From Lentisphaeria bacterium UBA1776 (GTDB taxonomy: Bacteria > Verrucomicrobiota > Lentisphaeria > Victivallales > Victivallaceae), in NCBI GenBank assembly GCA_002314605.1, contig DCGO01000091.1:9968-16376 (forward strand): DNA of 6,409 nt, in the 5' to 3' direction. Positions within the stretch are counted from its first letter, which is position 1; each line of letters begins with the position of its first letter. Shown piece after piece: positions 1 through 6,393 of this stretch. The position numbers and the translations under genes are program-made. The notes beneath the pieces were generated by a model. The model was not told the origin of the DNA and searched no databases. It saw only the letters and a program-made list of their open reading frames with translations.

Positions 1-48
1 CTCAAAATCCCATTTTGCATCTTTTTCCCCATTGTCTCGCAAATCCAT
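1..48 (-). CDS. possible 5' end of a further downstream gene (partial)
   Basis: After the stop codon of the M20 gene, the minus strand has an ATG at 48-46 that stays open to the window edge. It reads MDLRDNGEKDAKWDFE, which has an ordinary soluble-protein composition. A second ATG at 32-30 in another frame is also open, so the frame cannot be decided. No convincing Shine-Dalgarno sequence precedes either start; the upstream stretch is the A/T-rich part of the 54-74 repeat. If real, it would be a fourth gene of the operon, 25 bases after the M20 stop. The function cannot be guessed from 16 residues. Confidence 0.22.
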   Translation of the reverse strand, partial: MDLRDNGEKDAKWDFE

Positions 49-53
49 CCGTT

Positions 54-74
54 TGAATTTTTAGAGGTACCCTT
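54..74 (-). repeat. left copy of a 21-base inverted repeat
   Basis: Read on the minus strand, this segment begins AAGGGTACCTC and ends AAAAATTCA, with one variable base (T) between. It matches the plus strand at 6373-6393 at 20 of 21 positions, so the two copies are inverted and about 6.3 kb apart. The copy starts on the last base of the M20 stop codon. The GGTACC core is itself palindromic. It could be a dispersed intergenic repeat, the end of a mobile or recombined cassette, or a protein-binding site; nothing here decides which. Confidence 0.6.
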
Positions 75-1137
75 TACAGTGATTCCGCCAGTTCCTTCAG
101 AATGCCAGCATACGTTTCAAAGGATGAGATCTTTGCCCGCTCCCCTCTGGCATGCAGTCCCTCGTATTCGATCCCGAACATGGCAATGGGAACATGGCAA
201 GGCAGGAACCAGCAGGCATCGGTGGCCCCGTGCATCCGGGCAAACCCCGCCGCTTTCCCGGTGTGCTTTCCGATGATCGAAGCAAGGAGCTGCAGTTCCG
301 GTTGATCGCTGTCCAGCGCCACCGGAGGGCGCCCCCCCCCGTGACGGTTACTTCCAGACCGGTGACTTTTTTGACCAGATCGATGATCTCCTGCCGCTCC
401 TCCTCCCGGACCAGCCGGAAATGCAGCCGCATGGAGGCGGATTCCGGGATCTGGTTCACCACCGGGCTCCCCTGCAGAACCGTGGCGGCCATGGATTTTT
501 TCCAGCTCTCTTCCGCCGTGGGATTATGCCACAATTTTTTGAGGCGCATATACCCCTCGATCAACTTGTCCACCGGGTTGTCCGCCAGCCACGGTGTAGA
601 AGAGTGTCCCCCTTTGCCGTGAGCGGTGATCTGCAGTCCCAGCGTGCCCTTTTGCGCGTAAGTGATCTGATCGTTATCCCAGTGATCCATCACGCAGATC
701 ATTTTCCGGGCGCCGTACCCCTGTTCCACCATGTAGCGCGACGTTTTCCCGCCGGTTTCCTCGTCGGTGGAGAAAACCGCCCCGGCGGAAACATGTTTAT
801 CCAGTCCGCACAGGGCTTTGGCGATGCAGACCGCGTTGCCGATGCAGTCGCCGGCCCCCCGCCCCGTGATCCAGCCGTCCCGGATCACCGGCTCGAACTG
901 CCCATCTTCCGAGGGAGGGACCACGTCCAGATGAGCGTTCAAAAGGAGTTCCGGCGTCTTTTCCTCCTGTACCGAGGCATAGACGACGGTCCGGCCGTTC
1001 AGAGACTCTCTGGTGCAGAAAAGACCCTTTTGCCGGAGAAAATCAAACATCGTCTCCGATGCACGGTTCACCGCCTCCACATCGGCGGACACGGGCCGGG
1101 TCCGGATCAGGTCCCGGATCAGTGTAAGATATTCCAT
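74..1137 (-). CDS. M20-family zinc peptidase/deacylase (ArgE/DapE/ACY1-like), frameshifted at a poly-G tract
   Basis: M20 enzymes are cytoplasmic two-metal hydrolases that remove acyl groups from amino acids or cleave small peptides. Seen here: the first metal-site motif NAHLDVVP (H69, D71), GRGAGD (D97), the catalytic DEETGG (E126/E127), D151, and the lid-domain motif KGTLGLQITAHGKGGHSS (H178). At about residue 266 the gene enters a run of nine G (plus-strand C 332-340) and the frame is lost. The uninterrupted frame ends at 97 with an unrelated tail. The correct C-terminus continues in another frame (GGGRPPVALDSDQ, then MHGATDA and GLHARGE with the last metal ligand near H329) to TAA at 76-74. 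One extra G would restore a protein of about 354 residues, normal for the family. The start at 1137 follows AAAGGGA seven bases upstream. An in-frame ATG at 1182 with AGGAAGG upstream is the alternative. It lies 67 bases after the CapA-like gene, in its operon. The exact substrate is unknown. Confidence 0.85.
332..340. repeat. nine-base G:C homopolymer inside the M20 gene
   Basis: Nine consecutive C on the plus strand (G on the coding strand) lie exactly where the M20 reading frame switches. Restoring the frame needs ten or seven residues. Tracts of this length are prone to slipped-strand mispairing in the cell and to miscounting during sequencing, so either a real or an artefactual frameshift is possible. 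Confidence 0.9.
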
Positions 1138-1204
1138 GGGATTTTCCCTTTCACCCGGTACAGTAGCACTTTTTGCGGACATTGCAACCGGCCTTCCTGC
1201 GGGA

Positions 1205-2419
1205 TCAGATTTTTTTCTGCAGAAATTCCCGCTCCATTTTGGAACTCCACTCCGGCGCATCGTCAATGACCCCTCTGGTCACCCGGTCGAACATGGTGAT
1301 CCAGAGGTGGGTGTGCTGCAGGGTGGTCATCCGGTTCCGCCAGACAACGGCGGCTCTCTCCGGATCGGTTTCAAAAGAGGCGTCGTCGTCGCAGAGATCT
1401 TTTGCGGGGGTCCCCTCGTGCCAGCGCTCTTTCAATGCTCCGTAGTACCCGAGGTACGGATTTTCCTCCGTCAGCGGCCGGGAAATCTCCCGGAAAATTC
1501 CGCAGAAAGCGGTAAGCTCCGCCCCCTTGAGGAGATGGGTGCCCCGGTTGTCAATGCCATAGGGGTGGAGCCGGAACCCGTGGAGCCCGTCTTTGGCGAT
1601 TTCCAGCTCCGCCAGATACCCCTGCTTCCGGTACAGGTGGTTCGTGGGCTGGTAAAAGAGGAAATTCCCCTGGGAATAGAAGACGGGAACGCCGTTGAAG
1701 ATTTCGAACCCCTGAGGTACATGAGGATGGTGGGCGATGATCGCATCGGGTTTCGCGTCCGCGATCAGGCGGTAGGCGTCGATCGTGTAGTCCGGCGGCC
1801 ACGCGCTGTACTCGATTCCTCCGTGGGGGATCACCAGCACGATGTCGCAGGTCTTTTTGAGTTCCAGGACCTGATCGTGCACGAATCCCGGATCCCACGG
1901 CGCGGGACCGGGCTTGTTCACCGCCGCCCCGGAGAGGTCGTGCCCTTCCGTAAAAGCGCAGAAGCCGATCCGGATGTCTCCCAGAGAATAAATCAGGGGC
2001 TTCTGCGCCTCGCTGATATCCATTCCAGCCCCGAAATAAGCGATATTCAAGTCCTTCAGTGCGCTGCAGGTGGCCTGGAATCCCTCCGGTCCGCAATCGA
2101 ACACATGGTTGTTGCCCAGTGTGGCGATCTGGAACCCCCCGGCCTTCAGACAAGGAAGATGCCTTTCTTCAAAAAGGAGATTGGGCCCGCATTTCGGCAC
2201 CGGTTTCCCGTTGCCCTGCAAAGTGCACTCCAGATTGACTATCCGGAGATCCGCCCGGCGGAGGAGTTCAAGGGTATCCCCGTAACACGCCTCCGGCTCT
2301 TCCGCCATGAGACTGGCAAAGTCCCGGATGGGTCCCCAGTCTCCGGTCAGCATGACTGAACGGCACGCCGTTTTGGTTCCGTCGCTTCCACGCAGGGTAT
2401 TGAAGTCAAACTGAAACAT
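1205..2419 (-). CDS. CapA-family (PGA_cap) metallophosphoesterase-like protein
   Basis: This 404-residue protein has the complete motif set of the CapA/PGA_cap family, which has a calcineurin-like metallophosphoesterase fold: TGDWG (25-29), VNLECTL (61-67), LGNNHVFDCG (101-110), PHGGIEY (198-204), HHPHVPQG (230-237) and YSQGNFLF (248-255). These supply the usual Asp, Asn and His metal ligands. The family is named for poly-gamma-glutamate capsule synthesis, but many members lie outside capsule loci and have no known reaction. No capB, capC or capE neighbour is present, so a capsule role is not supported. No signal peptide or membrane anchor is evident at the N-terminus (MFQFDFNTLRGSDG), unlike membrane-anchored CapA, so a cytoplasmic enzyme is likely. 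The residues beyond about 300 are a less recognisable C-terminal extension. The start has AAGGA seven bases upstream. The gene begins 15 bases after the symporter stop, indicating co-transcription. The family is confident; the substrate is unknown. Confidence 0.88.
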   Translation of the reverse strand: MFQFDFNTLRGSDGTKTACRSVMLTGDWGPIRDFASLMAEEPEACYGDTLELLRRADLRIVNLECTLQGNGKPVPKCGPNLLFEERHLPCLKAGGFQIATLGNNHVFDCGPEGFQATCSALKDLNIAYFGAGMDISEAQKPLIYSLGDIRIGFCAFTEGHDLSGAAVNKPGPAPWDPGFVHDQVLELKKTCDIVLVIPHGGIEYSAWPPDYTIDAYRLIADAKPDAIIAHHPHVPQGFEIFNGVPVFYSQGNFLFYQPTNHLYRKQGYLAELEIAKDGLHGFRLHPYGIDNRGTHLLKGAELTAFCGIFREISRPLTEENPYLGYYGALKERWHEGTPAKDLCDDDASFETDPERAAVVWRNRMTTLQHTHLWITMFDRVTRGVIDDAPEWSSKMEREFLQKKI

Positions 2420-2434
2420 TATTTTTTCCTTTTT

Positions 2435-4741
2435 TTATTTCTTTTCCGTTTCCGGGGCTTCGATTTTCGCAAAGGCTTTTTTGTCGCTCAGGGATACATG
2501 GCCCTCCACCATCCCGTTGTCGTCATTGTCCACAAGGCGTTTTTTCAGATCCCGGAACAGCCGCTTGAGATCAATCACGCCGCCCACAAAGAACCAGACC
2601 GTGGTTACGATCCCGATGATGCAGGGGATCACGATCTTCATGATGAGGAGATAATTTCCCCACCAGGCATCAGGCCAGCGGTGGAACATGTTCCAGATCA
2701 CGATCAGCAGGAACGAACCGAACACGACGACGAAGGAATAACCGAAAACGCTCCAGGCAATGATCCGGTCGCCTCTGGTGTATTCATTGGTGATCCCCAC
2801 GGTCTTGCTGAAGAAGTTCTTCCAGCTCCAGGTGAATTTCGCCTCCACCAGACCGTCCGTGTTGTATTTCCCCCGATGCAGCATCCGGTCCAGATTGAAG
2901 GGTCTCCGGCAGGTGACAAGAGACACCAGAAAATACACCGCCGTGCTGAAAAAGATGCAGAGGATGTTCAGTTCCACCGCATTGACCGGAAACTTGTAGG
3001 GAGTCACTTCCCAGACGACATAGGGATTCAATGGCGCCGAAACTGCGGCAAAGAAGCTCGTCACCGCCTCCACAGAGTTGTAATGCACCAGAAGGGGATA
3101 GAAGAAATTCCCCCAGTTGCGCTGCAGCACCACCCCGGCGACCATGAGTCCGGACCCCGTGAGCAGCGAGGCCCAGGCGCCTTTGGCGGTCCCGAAGCGG
3201 GTGTAGAGTCCTCCCAGCACCATGACCCCGGCTCCGGCACTCCAGATCCCGTACATCACCATGATGAAAAGCGTCACATATTCCAGCTGGGACATGAAAG
3301 ACGATCCCAGGAAATAGAACACCCCCACGCCGATGGTCACCGCCCGGATGATGTTGATGTGCTGTTTTGGGGAGGGCGCCTTTTTGAGAAGCGGCAAAAT
3401 GGTGTCCTGGGAGAACGTGAGGGAGGCGCTGTAGATCCGGCTGTCGTCGGTGGAAATGATCATCAGAATGACCAGGGCGCAGAAGAGCCCGATCATCCCC
3501 GTGGGCAGGACCTTCCGCAGAAATGCCGGCAGCATGAGCTGGTGGAAGAGAGTCCGGAATTCCAGCACTTTTCCCTTGATATTCGCCTCGGGGTGCTCCT
3601 CCGCCACGGCGGCCACGGCATCCACATAAACGGTGTCCAGATTCTTCCGGACGGAGAGAGGCGCGTCCACTCCGGCGGTATGATGGTGCTGCGGGATGGC
3701 ATTTGTCCGGGCAATGACCATCTGCCGGACCGCCGGATCCGCAATGATGTCTCCGGCGATCCGGGCCGACAGTTCCCGGCGGATCTCCGTCGATTCTCCG
3801 GCGAAATCCTTGTGGTTCATGAAGACCACAATGGCCAGAGCGAGGATGAAGTAAAAGAGCAACATGAATCCCCCCCGCCAGGTCCCGAGGACTCCGGCCA
3901 TCTTCTGCTCGTGGGGGCTCCTGGCCGCACAGCTGCCGCCGCCGCCCCCCACGCCGACCCCCCTGTGCATGAAACGGCTGAAGATCCCCGCAACGATGTA
4001 AAAGATGTTGAAGTTCCGCAGATTTTCCACCTCGTATGGGTTCAGAAAACTTTCGCCGGGAGCCCGGTCCATCAGCGTGGGCAGGATCTGGCCGTGCCAC
4101 GAAAATTTGTACAGGATGAAGAAGACAAAGAGCACCAGCATGGGATACGCCAGAAGTCCCTGAAAGGTGTCCGTGATCACCAGCGTGACGCTCCCTCCCA
4201 TCAGGATCATGGAGATCGCCAGCACGAGACAGACCAGCATGACCGTCATGAAGGTGGAGACCTGAAGCCCGAATACGGAAAACGTTTCGGGAAGATCCAG
4301 ATAGTAGATGAAGAACCGTCCCGCCAGCGCCGGGAGGATCATGTTTGCCAGCATGTCGGACAACGTCCGGAGGGTGGCCGCAAAGATCCGCAGTCCCCGG
4401 CTGTAGCGCATTTCGATGAACTGACCGAAACTCATGGCTTTGGTCTGCCGGAAGCGGTAGGTGACAAATCCCGCCAGCGCGAGAAACATGAAAAGCGGTT
4501 TGGAGATTTCCCCCCAGAATCCGTAGGCGAACCCGCTGGAGTAACCGCCTTCCACCGAACCGATCAGGACCACCAGCGCAAGACCGTTTGCCAGGTCTGC
4601 CACCGAGATGACATACCGTCCGCAGACCCGTCCGCAGGCCAGGAAATCGGTCACCCCCCGGACGTATTTCATGGACCTTGCGCCCACTACGATCACGCTT
4701 CCCACGATGATAATTGTGATAGTCCAGTCGATCCAGCTCAT
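2435..4741 (-). CDS. sodium:solute symporter (SSS family), long form
   Basis: An inner-membrane sodium-coupled transporter of 768 residues, against roughly 450-600 for typical SSS members. The N-terminal helix (about 6-20) leads into a core with the family stretch MSFGQFIEMRYSRGLR (103-118), the loop SPHEQKMAGVLGTWRGG (275-291), and STDDSRIYSAS (430-440), which corresponds to the conserved sodium-site region in TM8 of characterised SSS proteins. About fifteen hydrophobic segments are visible. Two parts are unusual: a hydrophilic insert of about 100 residues (309-410) containing HHH at 352-354, and extra C-terminal membrane segments (about 590-612, 660-685 and 702-725) ending in a charged tail. 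The residues GVGVGGGGG (261-269) form a glycine-rich stretch. The start at 4741 is set by a strong AAAAGGAGG about nine bases upstream; an in-frame upstream ATG at 4804 adds 21 basic residues and is unlikely. First gene of the operon. The solute is unknown. Confidence 0.93.
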   Translation of the reverse strand: MSWIDWTITIIIVGSVIVVGARSMKYVRGVTDFLACGRVCGRYVISVADLANGLALVVLIGSVEGGYSSGFAYGFWGEISKPLFMFLALAGFVTYRFRQTKAMSFGQFIEMRYSRGLRIFAATLRTLSDMLANMILPALAGRFFIYYLDLPETFSVFGLQVSTFMTVMLVCLVLAISMILMGGSVTLVITDTFQGLLAYPMLVLFVFFILYKFSWHGQILPTLMDRAPGESFLNPYEVENLRNFNIFYIVAGIFSRFMHRGVGVGGGGGSCAARSPHEQKMAGVLGTWRGGFMLLFYFILALAIVVFMNHKDFAGESTEIRRELSARIAGDIIADPAVRQMVIARTNAIPQHHHTAGVDAPLSVRKNLDTVYVDAVAAVAEEHPEANIKGKVLEFRTLFHQLMLPAFLRKVLPTGMIGLFCALVILMIISTDDSRIYSASLTFSQDTILPLLKKAPSPKQHINIIRAVTIGVGVFYFLGSSFMSQLEYVTLFIMVMYGIWSAGAGVMVLGGLYTRFGTAKGAWASLLTGSGLMVAGVVLQRNWGNFFYPLLVHYNSVEAVTSFFAAVSAPLNPYVVWEVTPYKFPVNAVELNILCIFFSTAVYFLVSLVTCRRPFNLDRMLHRGKYNTDGLVEAKFTWSWKNFFSKTVGITNEYTRGDRIIAWSVFGYSFVVVFGSFLLIVIWNMFHRWPDAWWGNYLLIMKIVIPCIIGIVTTVWFFVGGVIDLKRLFRDLKKRLVDNDDNGMVEGHVSLSDKKAFAKIEAPETEKK

Positions 4742-4833
4742 TTCCCTTTGCCTCCTTTTCTGACAGAATATATGCAGCTGCCGCGCCCCGCCGGTTCTCC
4801 GCACCAGAAGCGGCTGTCGTCCATACTGCCGGT

Positions 4834-4861
4834 AATATAACTGTTATATAATATTTTTCAA
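4834..4861 (-). promoter_or_regulatory. sigma-70-like promoter of the symporter operon
   Basis: On the minus strand, TTGAAA (4861-4856) and TATATT (4839-4834) are separated by 16 bases. Each matches the -35 and -10 consensus at five of six positions. Transcription would begin near 4827, giving a leader of about 85 bases before the symporter start. The region is conspicuously A/T-rich between GC-rich genes. On the other strand, TATAAT at 4847-4852 could serve a divergent promoter for the regulator remnant, but it has no good -35 box. Confidence 0.6.
4835..4849. promoter_or_regulatory. perfect palindrome overlapping the promoter (probable operator)
   Basis: ATATAAC-T-GTTATAT is a perfect inverted repeat with seven-base arms around one central base. 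It covers part of the spacer and most of the -10 box of the symporter promoter, so a dimeric protein bound there would be expected to block transcription. The adjacent AraC-type remnant is the obvious former partner. However, AraC proteins usually bind direct repeats, so a different regulator encoded elsewhere may be the real one. Confidence 0.5.
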
Positions 4862-4869
4862 GCCCCGGA

Positions 4870-5214
4870 TTGTTTTTTTCTTTGTTTTTCGAAACCGTGT
4901 CCGGATTCATGTCCAATGCTTTTCTGGAGCAGGAGTGCCTTGCGGAAAAGGAGATCATTCACTCTTCCCGCTTTTCCGATTTTCCGGGCCTGATGGACCG
5001 GATGGAAAGTATAAGGCGGGAACAAAGCGGACGGGGGACCGACGATACCGAGATCCGGCGCCTGATCTCGTGCAAAATCTATGAACTTCTTTCCATGCTT
5101 TTCAGGGTTCTCCTCGCCGGAGGTCTATGCAAGACTCTTCCGCAATTATTACGGCGTCTCGCCGATGCAATACCGGGAAAAATTTGCATTCAACAAAATA
5201 TTACCGCAGGATAA
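4870..5214 (+). pseudogene. AraC-family regulator remnant, upstream part
   Basis: This frame encodes a helical, charged segment (about FLEQECLAEKEI to TEIRRLISCKIYELLSMLF) resembling the end of an AraC-type sensor domain and linker. The approximately 150-residue N-terminal ligand domain expected of an AraC regulator is absent: a stop lies a few codons upstream, followed by the operon promoter. No start has a good ribosome binding site (TTG 4870, ATG 4909). After the equivalent of position 5100, the recognisable AraC sequence jumps to the next frame and the first helix-turn-helix is missing, which implies an internal deletion that also changed the frame. It is divergent from the symporter operon, the usual place for a local regulator. 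The gene appears decayed; assignment of this half rests mainly on the half that follows. Confidence 0.5.
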
Positions 5215-5443
5215 TGAACTGGAAACTATGGTAAAGAAGAGTAAAACGGCTATGCAGGAGGGAATTCTGCGCCTGACGAGCATTTCTCCCAGAATAACAA
5301 GACTTGAGATGGCCGCGAAAACCGGACTGACAATGAGCGGGATCGACTGGAATTTGAAGCAATTGAGGAAAAGAGGACTGCTGATCCGGCTGGGAAGTGC
5401 CCGGAAGGGAAGATGGCAGCCCGTCACGGAGTTCCGGATGTAG
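5081..5443 (+). CDS. AraC second helix-turn-helix fragment joined to a winged-helix segment
   Basis: The first part of this 120-codon frame, GFSSPEVYARLFRNYYGVSP followed by MQYREKF (about residues 9-35), is the second helix-turn-helix and end of an AraC/XylS DNA-binding domain. The second part (about 58-115: EGILRLTSISPRITRLEMAA, later KQLRKRGLLIRLGSARKGRW) has the pattern of the winged helix-turn-helix at the C-terminus of RecG-like or AlbA_2/Schlafen-type proteins, where a GS-x-KG-x-W ending is usual. AraC proteins do not normally carry such a domain. The ATG at 5081 lacks a clear ribosome binding site. An internal ATG at 5228 would give a 71-residue protein with only the winged helix, also with a weak site. 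Either this is a chimeric relic or a small winged-helix protein survives in the debris of an AraC gene. Confidence 0.5.
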   Translation: MNFFPCFSGFSSPEVYARLFRNYYGVSPMQYREKFAFNKILPQDNELETMVKKSKTAMQEGILRLTSISPRITRLEMAAKTGLTMSGIDWNLKQLRKRGLLIRLGSARKGRWQPVTEFRM

Positions 5444-5464
5444 GGAGTGACGGGTGATGAGCGT

Positions 5465-5482
5465 GCACCGCTCTGGCGGTGC
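5465..5482. terminator. stem-loop between convergent genes
   Basis: GCACCGC and GCGGTGC pair perfectly around the loop TCTG, midway between the ends of the winged-helix frame and the oppositely oriented esterase gene. Neither strand has a following T-run, so it is not a canonical intrinsic terminator. Position and symmetry suit a bidirectional termination or mRNA-end structure. Confidence 0.4.
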
Positions 5483-5523
5483 TGCAGTCTGCGTCCCCCC
5501 TTCACGCACAATTCACGACTTCT

Positions 5524-6306
5524 TTATCCGGACGGCTGGATGCGCTCGATGAAACGCACCAGATAGGAGCCGCTGTGATCCATGCATTCCCCGTGACTGC
5601 ATTCCGGAAGACGGATGTACTCGACATCCGGGTGTCCCATCGCCTTCAGCGATGCGGCGGTGTAGGCGCTTTCTTCCGAACGGGCCGGCATGTCGCGCCC
5701 CGGTTCCCCGCTGACAATGATCATCGGGGGCAGTTTCGTGGACAGGTAGCTCATGGGCGCATACTCGTCCAGCATGGGCAGATACCGGGGGTGTTCCGGA
5801 TGGAGAATGCTTTTGACGCAGAAATGGGTGCTGTATTGCCCGCTGACCAGCAGAAGGCCCGCAAAATCCGGCAGGTTCCCATCGTATTTCAGGAGCCTCT
5901 TCCGGTCAAAGGCGATCATGGCGGCCAGGTAACAGCCGGCGGACATGCCGCCGAAGAAACATTTCCCGGGATCGCCGCCGTATCCGGCAATATGGTGCAG
6001 TGTCCAGAGCGCCGCCCGGACCGCATCCTCCAGGATCTCTGCGGGAGAAGCTTCATCCGCCAGCCGGTGGCGCACCTCCACAAGGATGCGTTTTCCGTCA
6101 AAAAGCGCATCCGGACACTCTCTGATGTCTTCGGTCAGACCGCCGCCGTGGATCCACAGGATCACAGCATGGTCTTTCCCCTGCTTCGGACAGTGTACGA
6201 CAAGGATCTGCCGGGGATTTCCGGTCCCGGAATAGGGAATGGTTTCCTGATCTTTGTACAGCTGACGGTTCGGTATTGCCGGATCATCCCACTCAAGACG
6301 ACGCAT
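5524..6306 (-). CDS. alpha/beta-hydrolase esterase (HSL/BD-FAE-like carboxylesterase)
   Basis: A 260-residue serine esterase. Visible motifs: the oxyanion-hole HGGG (53-56), the YRL-like strand VRHRLADEA (78-86), the helix-strand segment IAGYGGDPGKCFFGGMSAG containing the nucleophile elbow GMSAG with S122, the GEPGRD segment with D205 as probable acid, and ECSHGE with H238. This order and length match carboxylesterases of the hormone-sensitive-lipase and bifunctional feruloyl/acetyl-xylan esterase type, which release small acyl groups from sugars or other alcohols. No signal peptide is seen, so it is likely cytoplasmic. The start at 6306 follows AGGAGG by six to seven bases. An in-frame ATG at 6372 with GAGG seven bases upstream would add 22 residues and run through the hairpin at 6339-6361; it is the less likely choice. 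It shares orientation with the symporter operon but is separated from it by the regulator remnant. The physiological substrate is unknown. Confidence 0.9.
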   Translation of the reverse strand: MRRLEWDDPAIPNRQLYKDQETIPYSGTGNPRQILVVHCPKQGKDHAVILWIHGGGLTEDIRECPDALFDGKRILVEVRHRLADEASPAEILEDAVRAALWTLHHIAGYGGDPGKCFFGGMSAGCYLAAMIAFDRKRLLKYDGNLPDFAGLLLVSGQYSTHFCVKSILHPEHPRYLPMLDEYAPMSYLSTKLPPMIIVSGEPGRDMPARSEESAYTAASLKAMGHPDVEYIRLPECSHGECMDHSGSYLVRFIERIQPSG

Positions 6307-6338
6307 TTTTTCCTCCTGAAATTTGCAAAACAGAAAAC

Positions 6339-6361
6339 AATGCGGGGAAATTTCCCGCATT
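6339..6361 (-). terminator. 23-base inverted repeat upstream of the esterase (terminator or operator)
   Basis: AATGCGGG and CCCGCATT form an eight-base-pair stem around a seven-base spacer; with one bulged base the symmetry continues through GGAAATTTCC. Read on the minus strand, it is followed by T-rich sequence (TTGTTTTCTGTTTT), so it could be an intrinsic terminator for a gene beyond the right edge. It sits 32 bases before the esterase start, so it could equally be an operator or a leader structure. Confidence 0.5.
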
Positions 6362-6372
6362 GCCTGTGACAT

Positions 6373-6393
6373 AAGGGTACCTCAAAAAATTCA
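6373..6393 (+). repeat. right copy of the 21-base inverted repeat
   Basis: The plus strand begins AAGGGTACCTC and ends AAAAATTCA, with A at the single variable position. It matches the minus-strand sequence of 54-74 at 20 of 21 bases. The GGTACC-containing ends of the two copies face each other across the gene set, and the A/T-rich ends point outward. Confidence 0.6.

Noticed and set aside
261..269. Numbers 261-269 are residues of the symporter product (bases 3935-3961): the glycine-rich stretch GVGVGGGGG, considered as a second homopolymer frameshift.
   Set aside because: The symporter frame continues correctly on both sides, and the SCAARSPHEQKMAG sequence immediately after is what the family shows, so no frame error is indicated.
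1138..1204. The 67-base gap before the M20 gene, checked for a terminator or internal promoter.
   Set aside because: No stem followed by a T-run and no paired -35/-10 boxes are visible; part of it may be coding if the M20 start is at 1182.
421..1269. A 282-codon plus-strand frame opposite the M20 gene, considered as an alternative reason for the frame break.
   Set aside because: The M20 motifs account for the minus strand on both sides of the poly-G tract, and the plus-strand product has no recognisable domain.
1013..2359. A 448-codon open frame on the plus strand opposite the CapA-like gene.
   Set aside because: It overlaps a fully motif-supported CapA-family gene and part of the M20 gene, crosses their junction and shows no family features of its own.
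2498..4840. A 780-codon open frame on the plus strand, antisense to the symporter.
   Set aside because: The minus-strand symporter has clear membrane segments and family motifs over the same bases. The antisense product is rich in His, Pro, Asp, Gly and Arg with no recognisable motif, typical of a shadow frame opposite a GC-rich gene.
2784..4958. A 724-codon minus-strand frame overlapping the symporter.
   Set aside because: It is a frame-shifted reading of the symporter, with Arg/Gly/His-rich composition and no motifs.
5479..6369. A 296-codon plus-strand frame opposite the esterase.
   Set aside because: The esterase on the minus strand has a complete catalytic motif set and a strong ribosome binding site; the plus-strand frame has neither.
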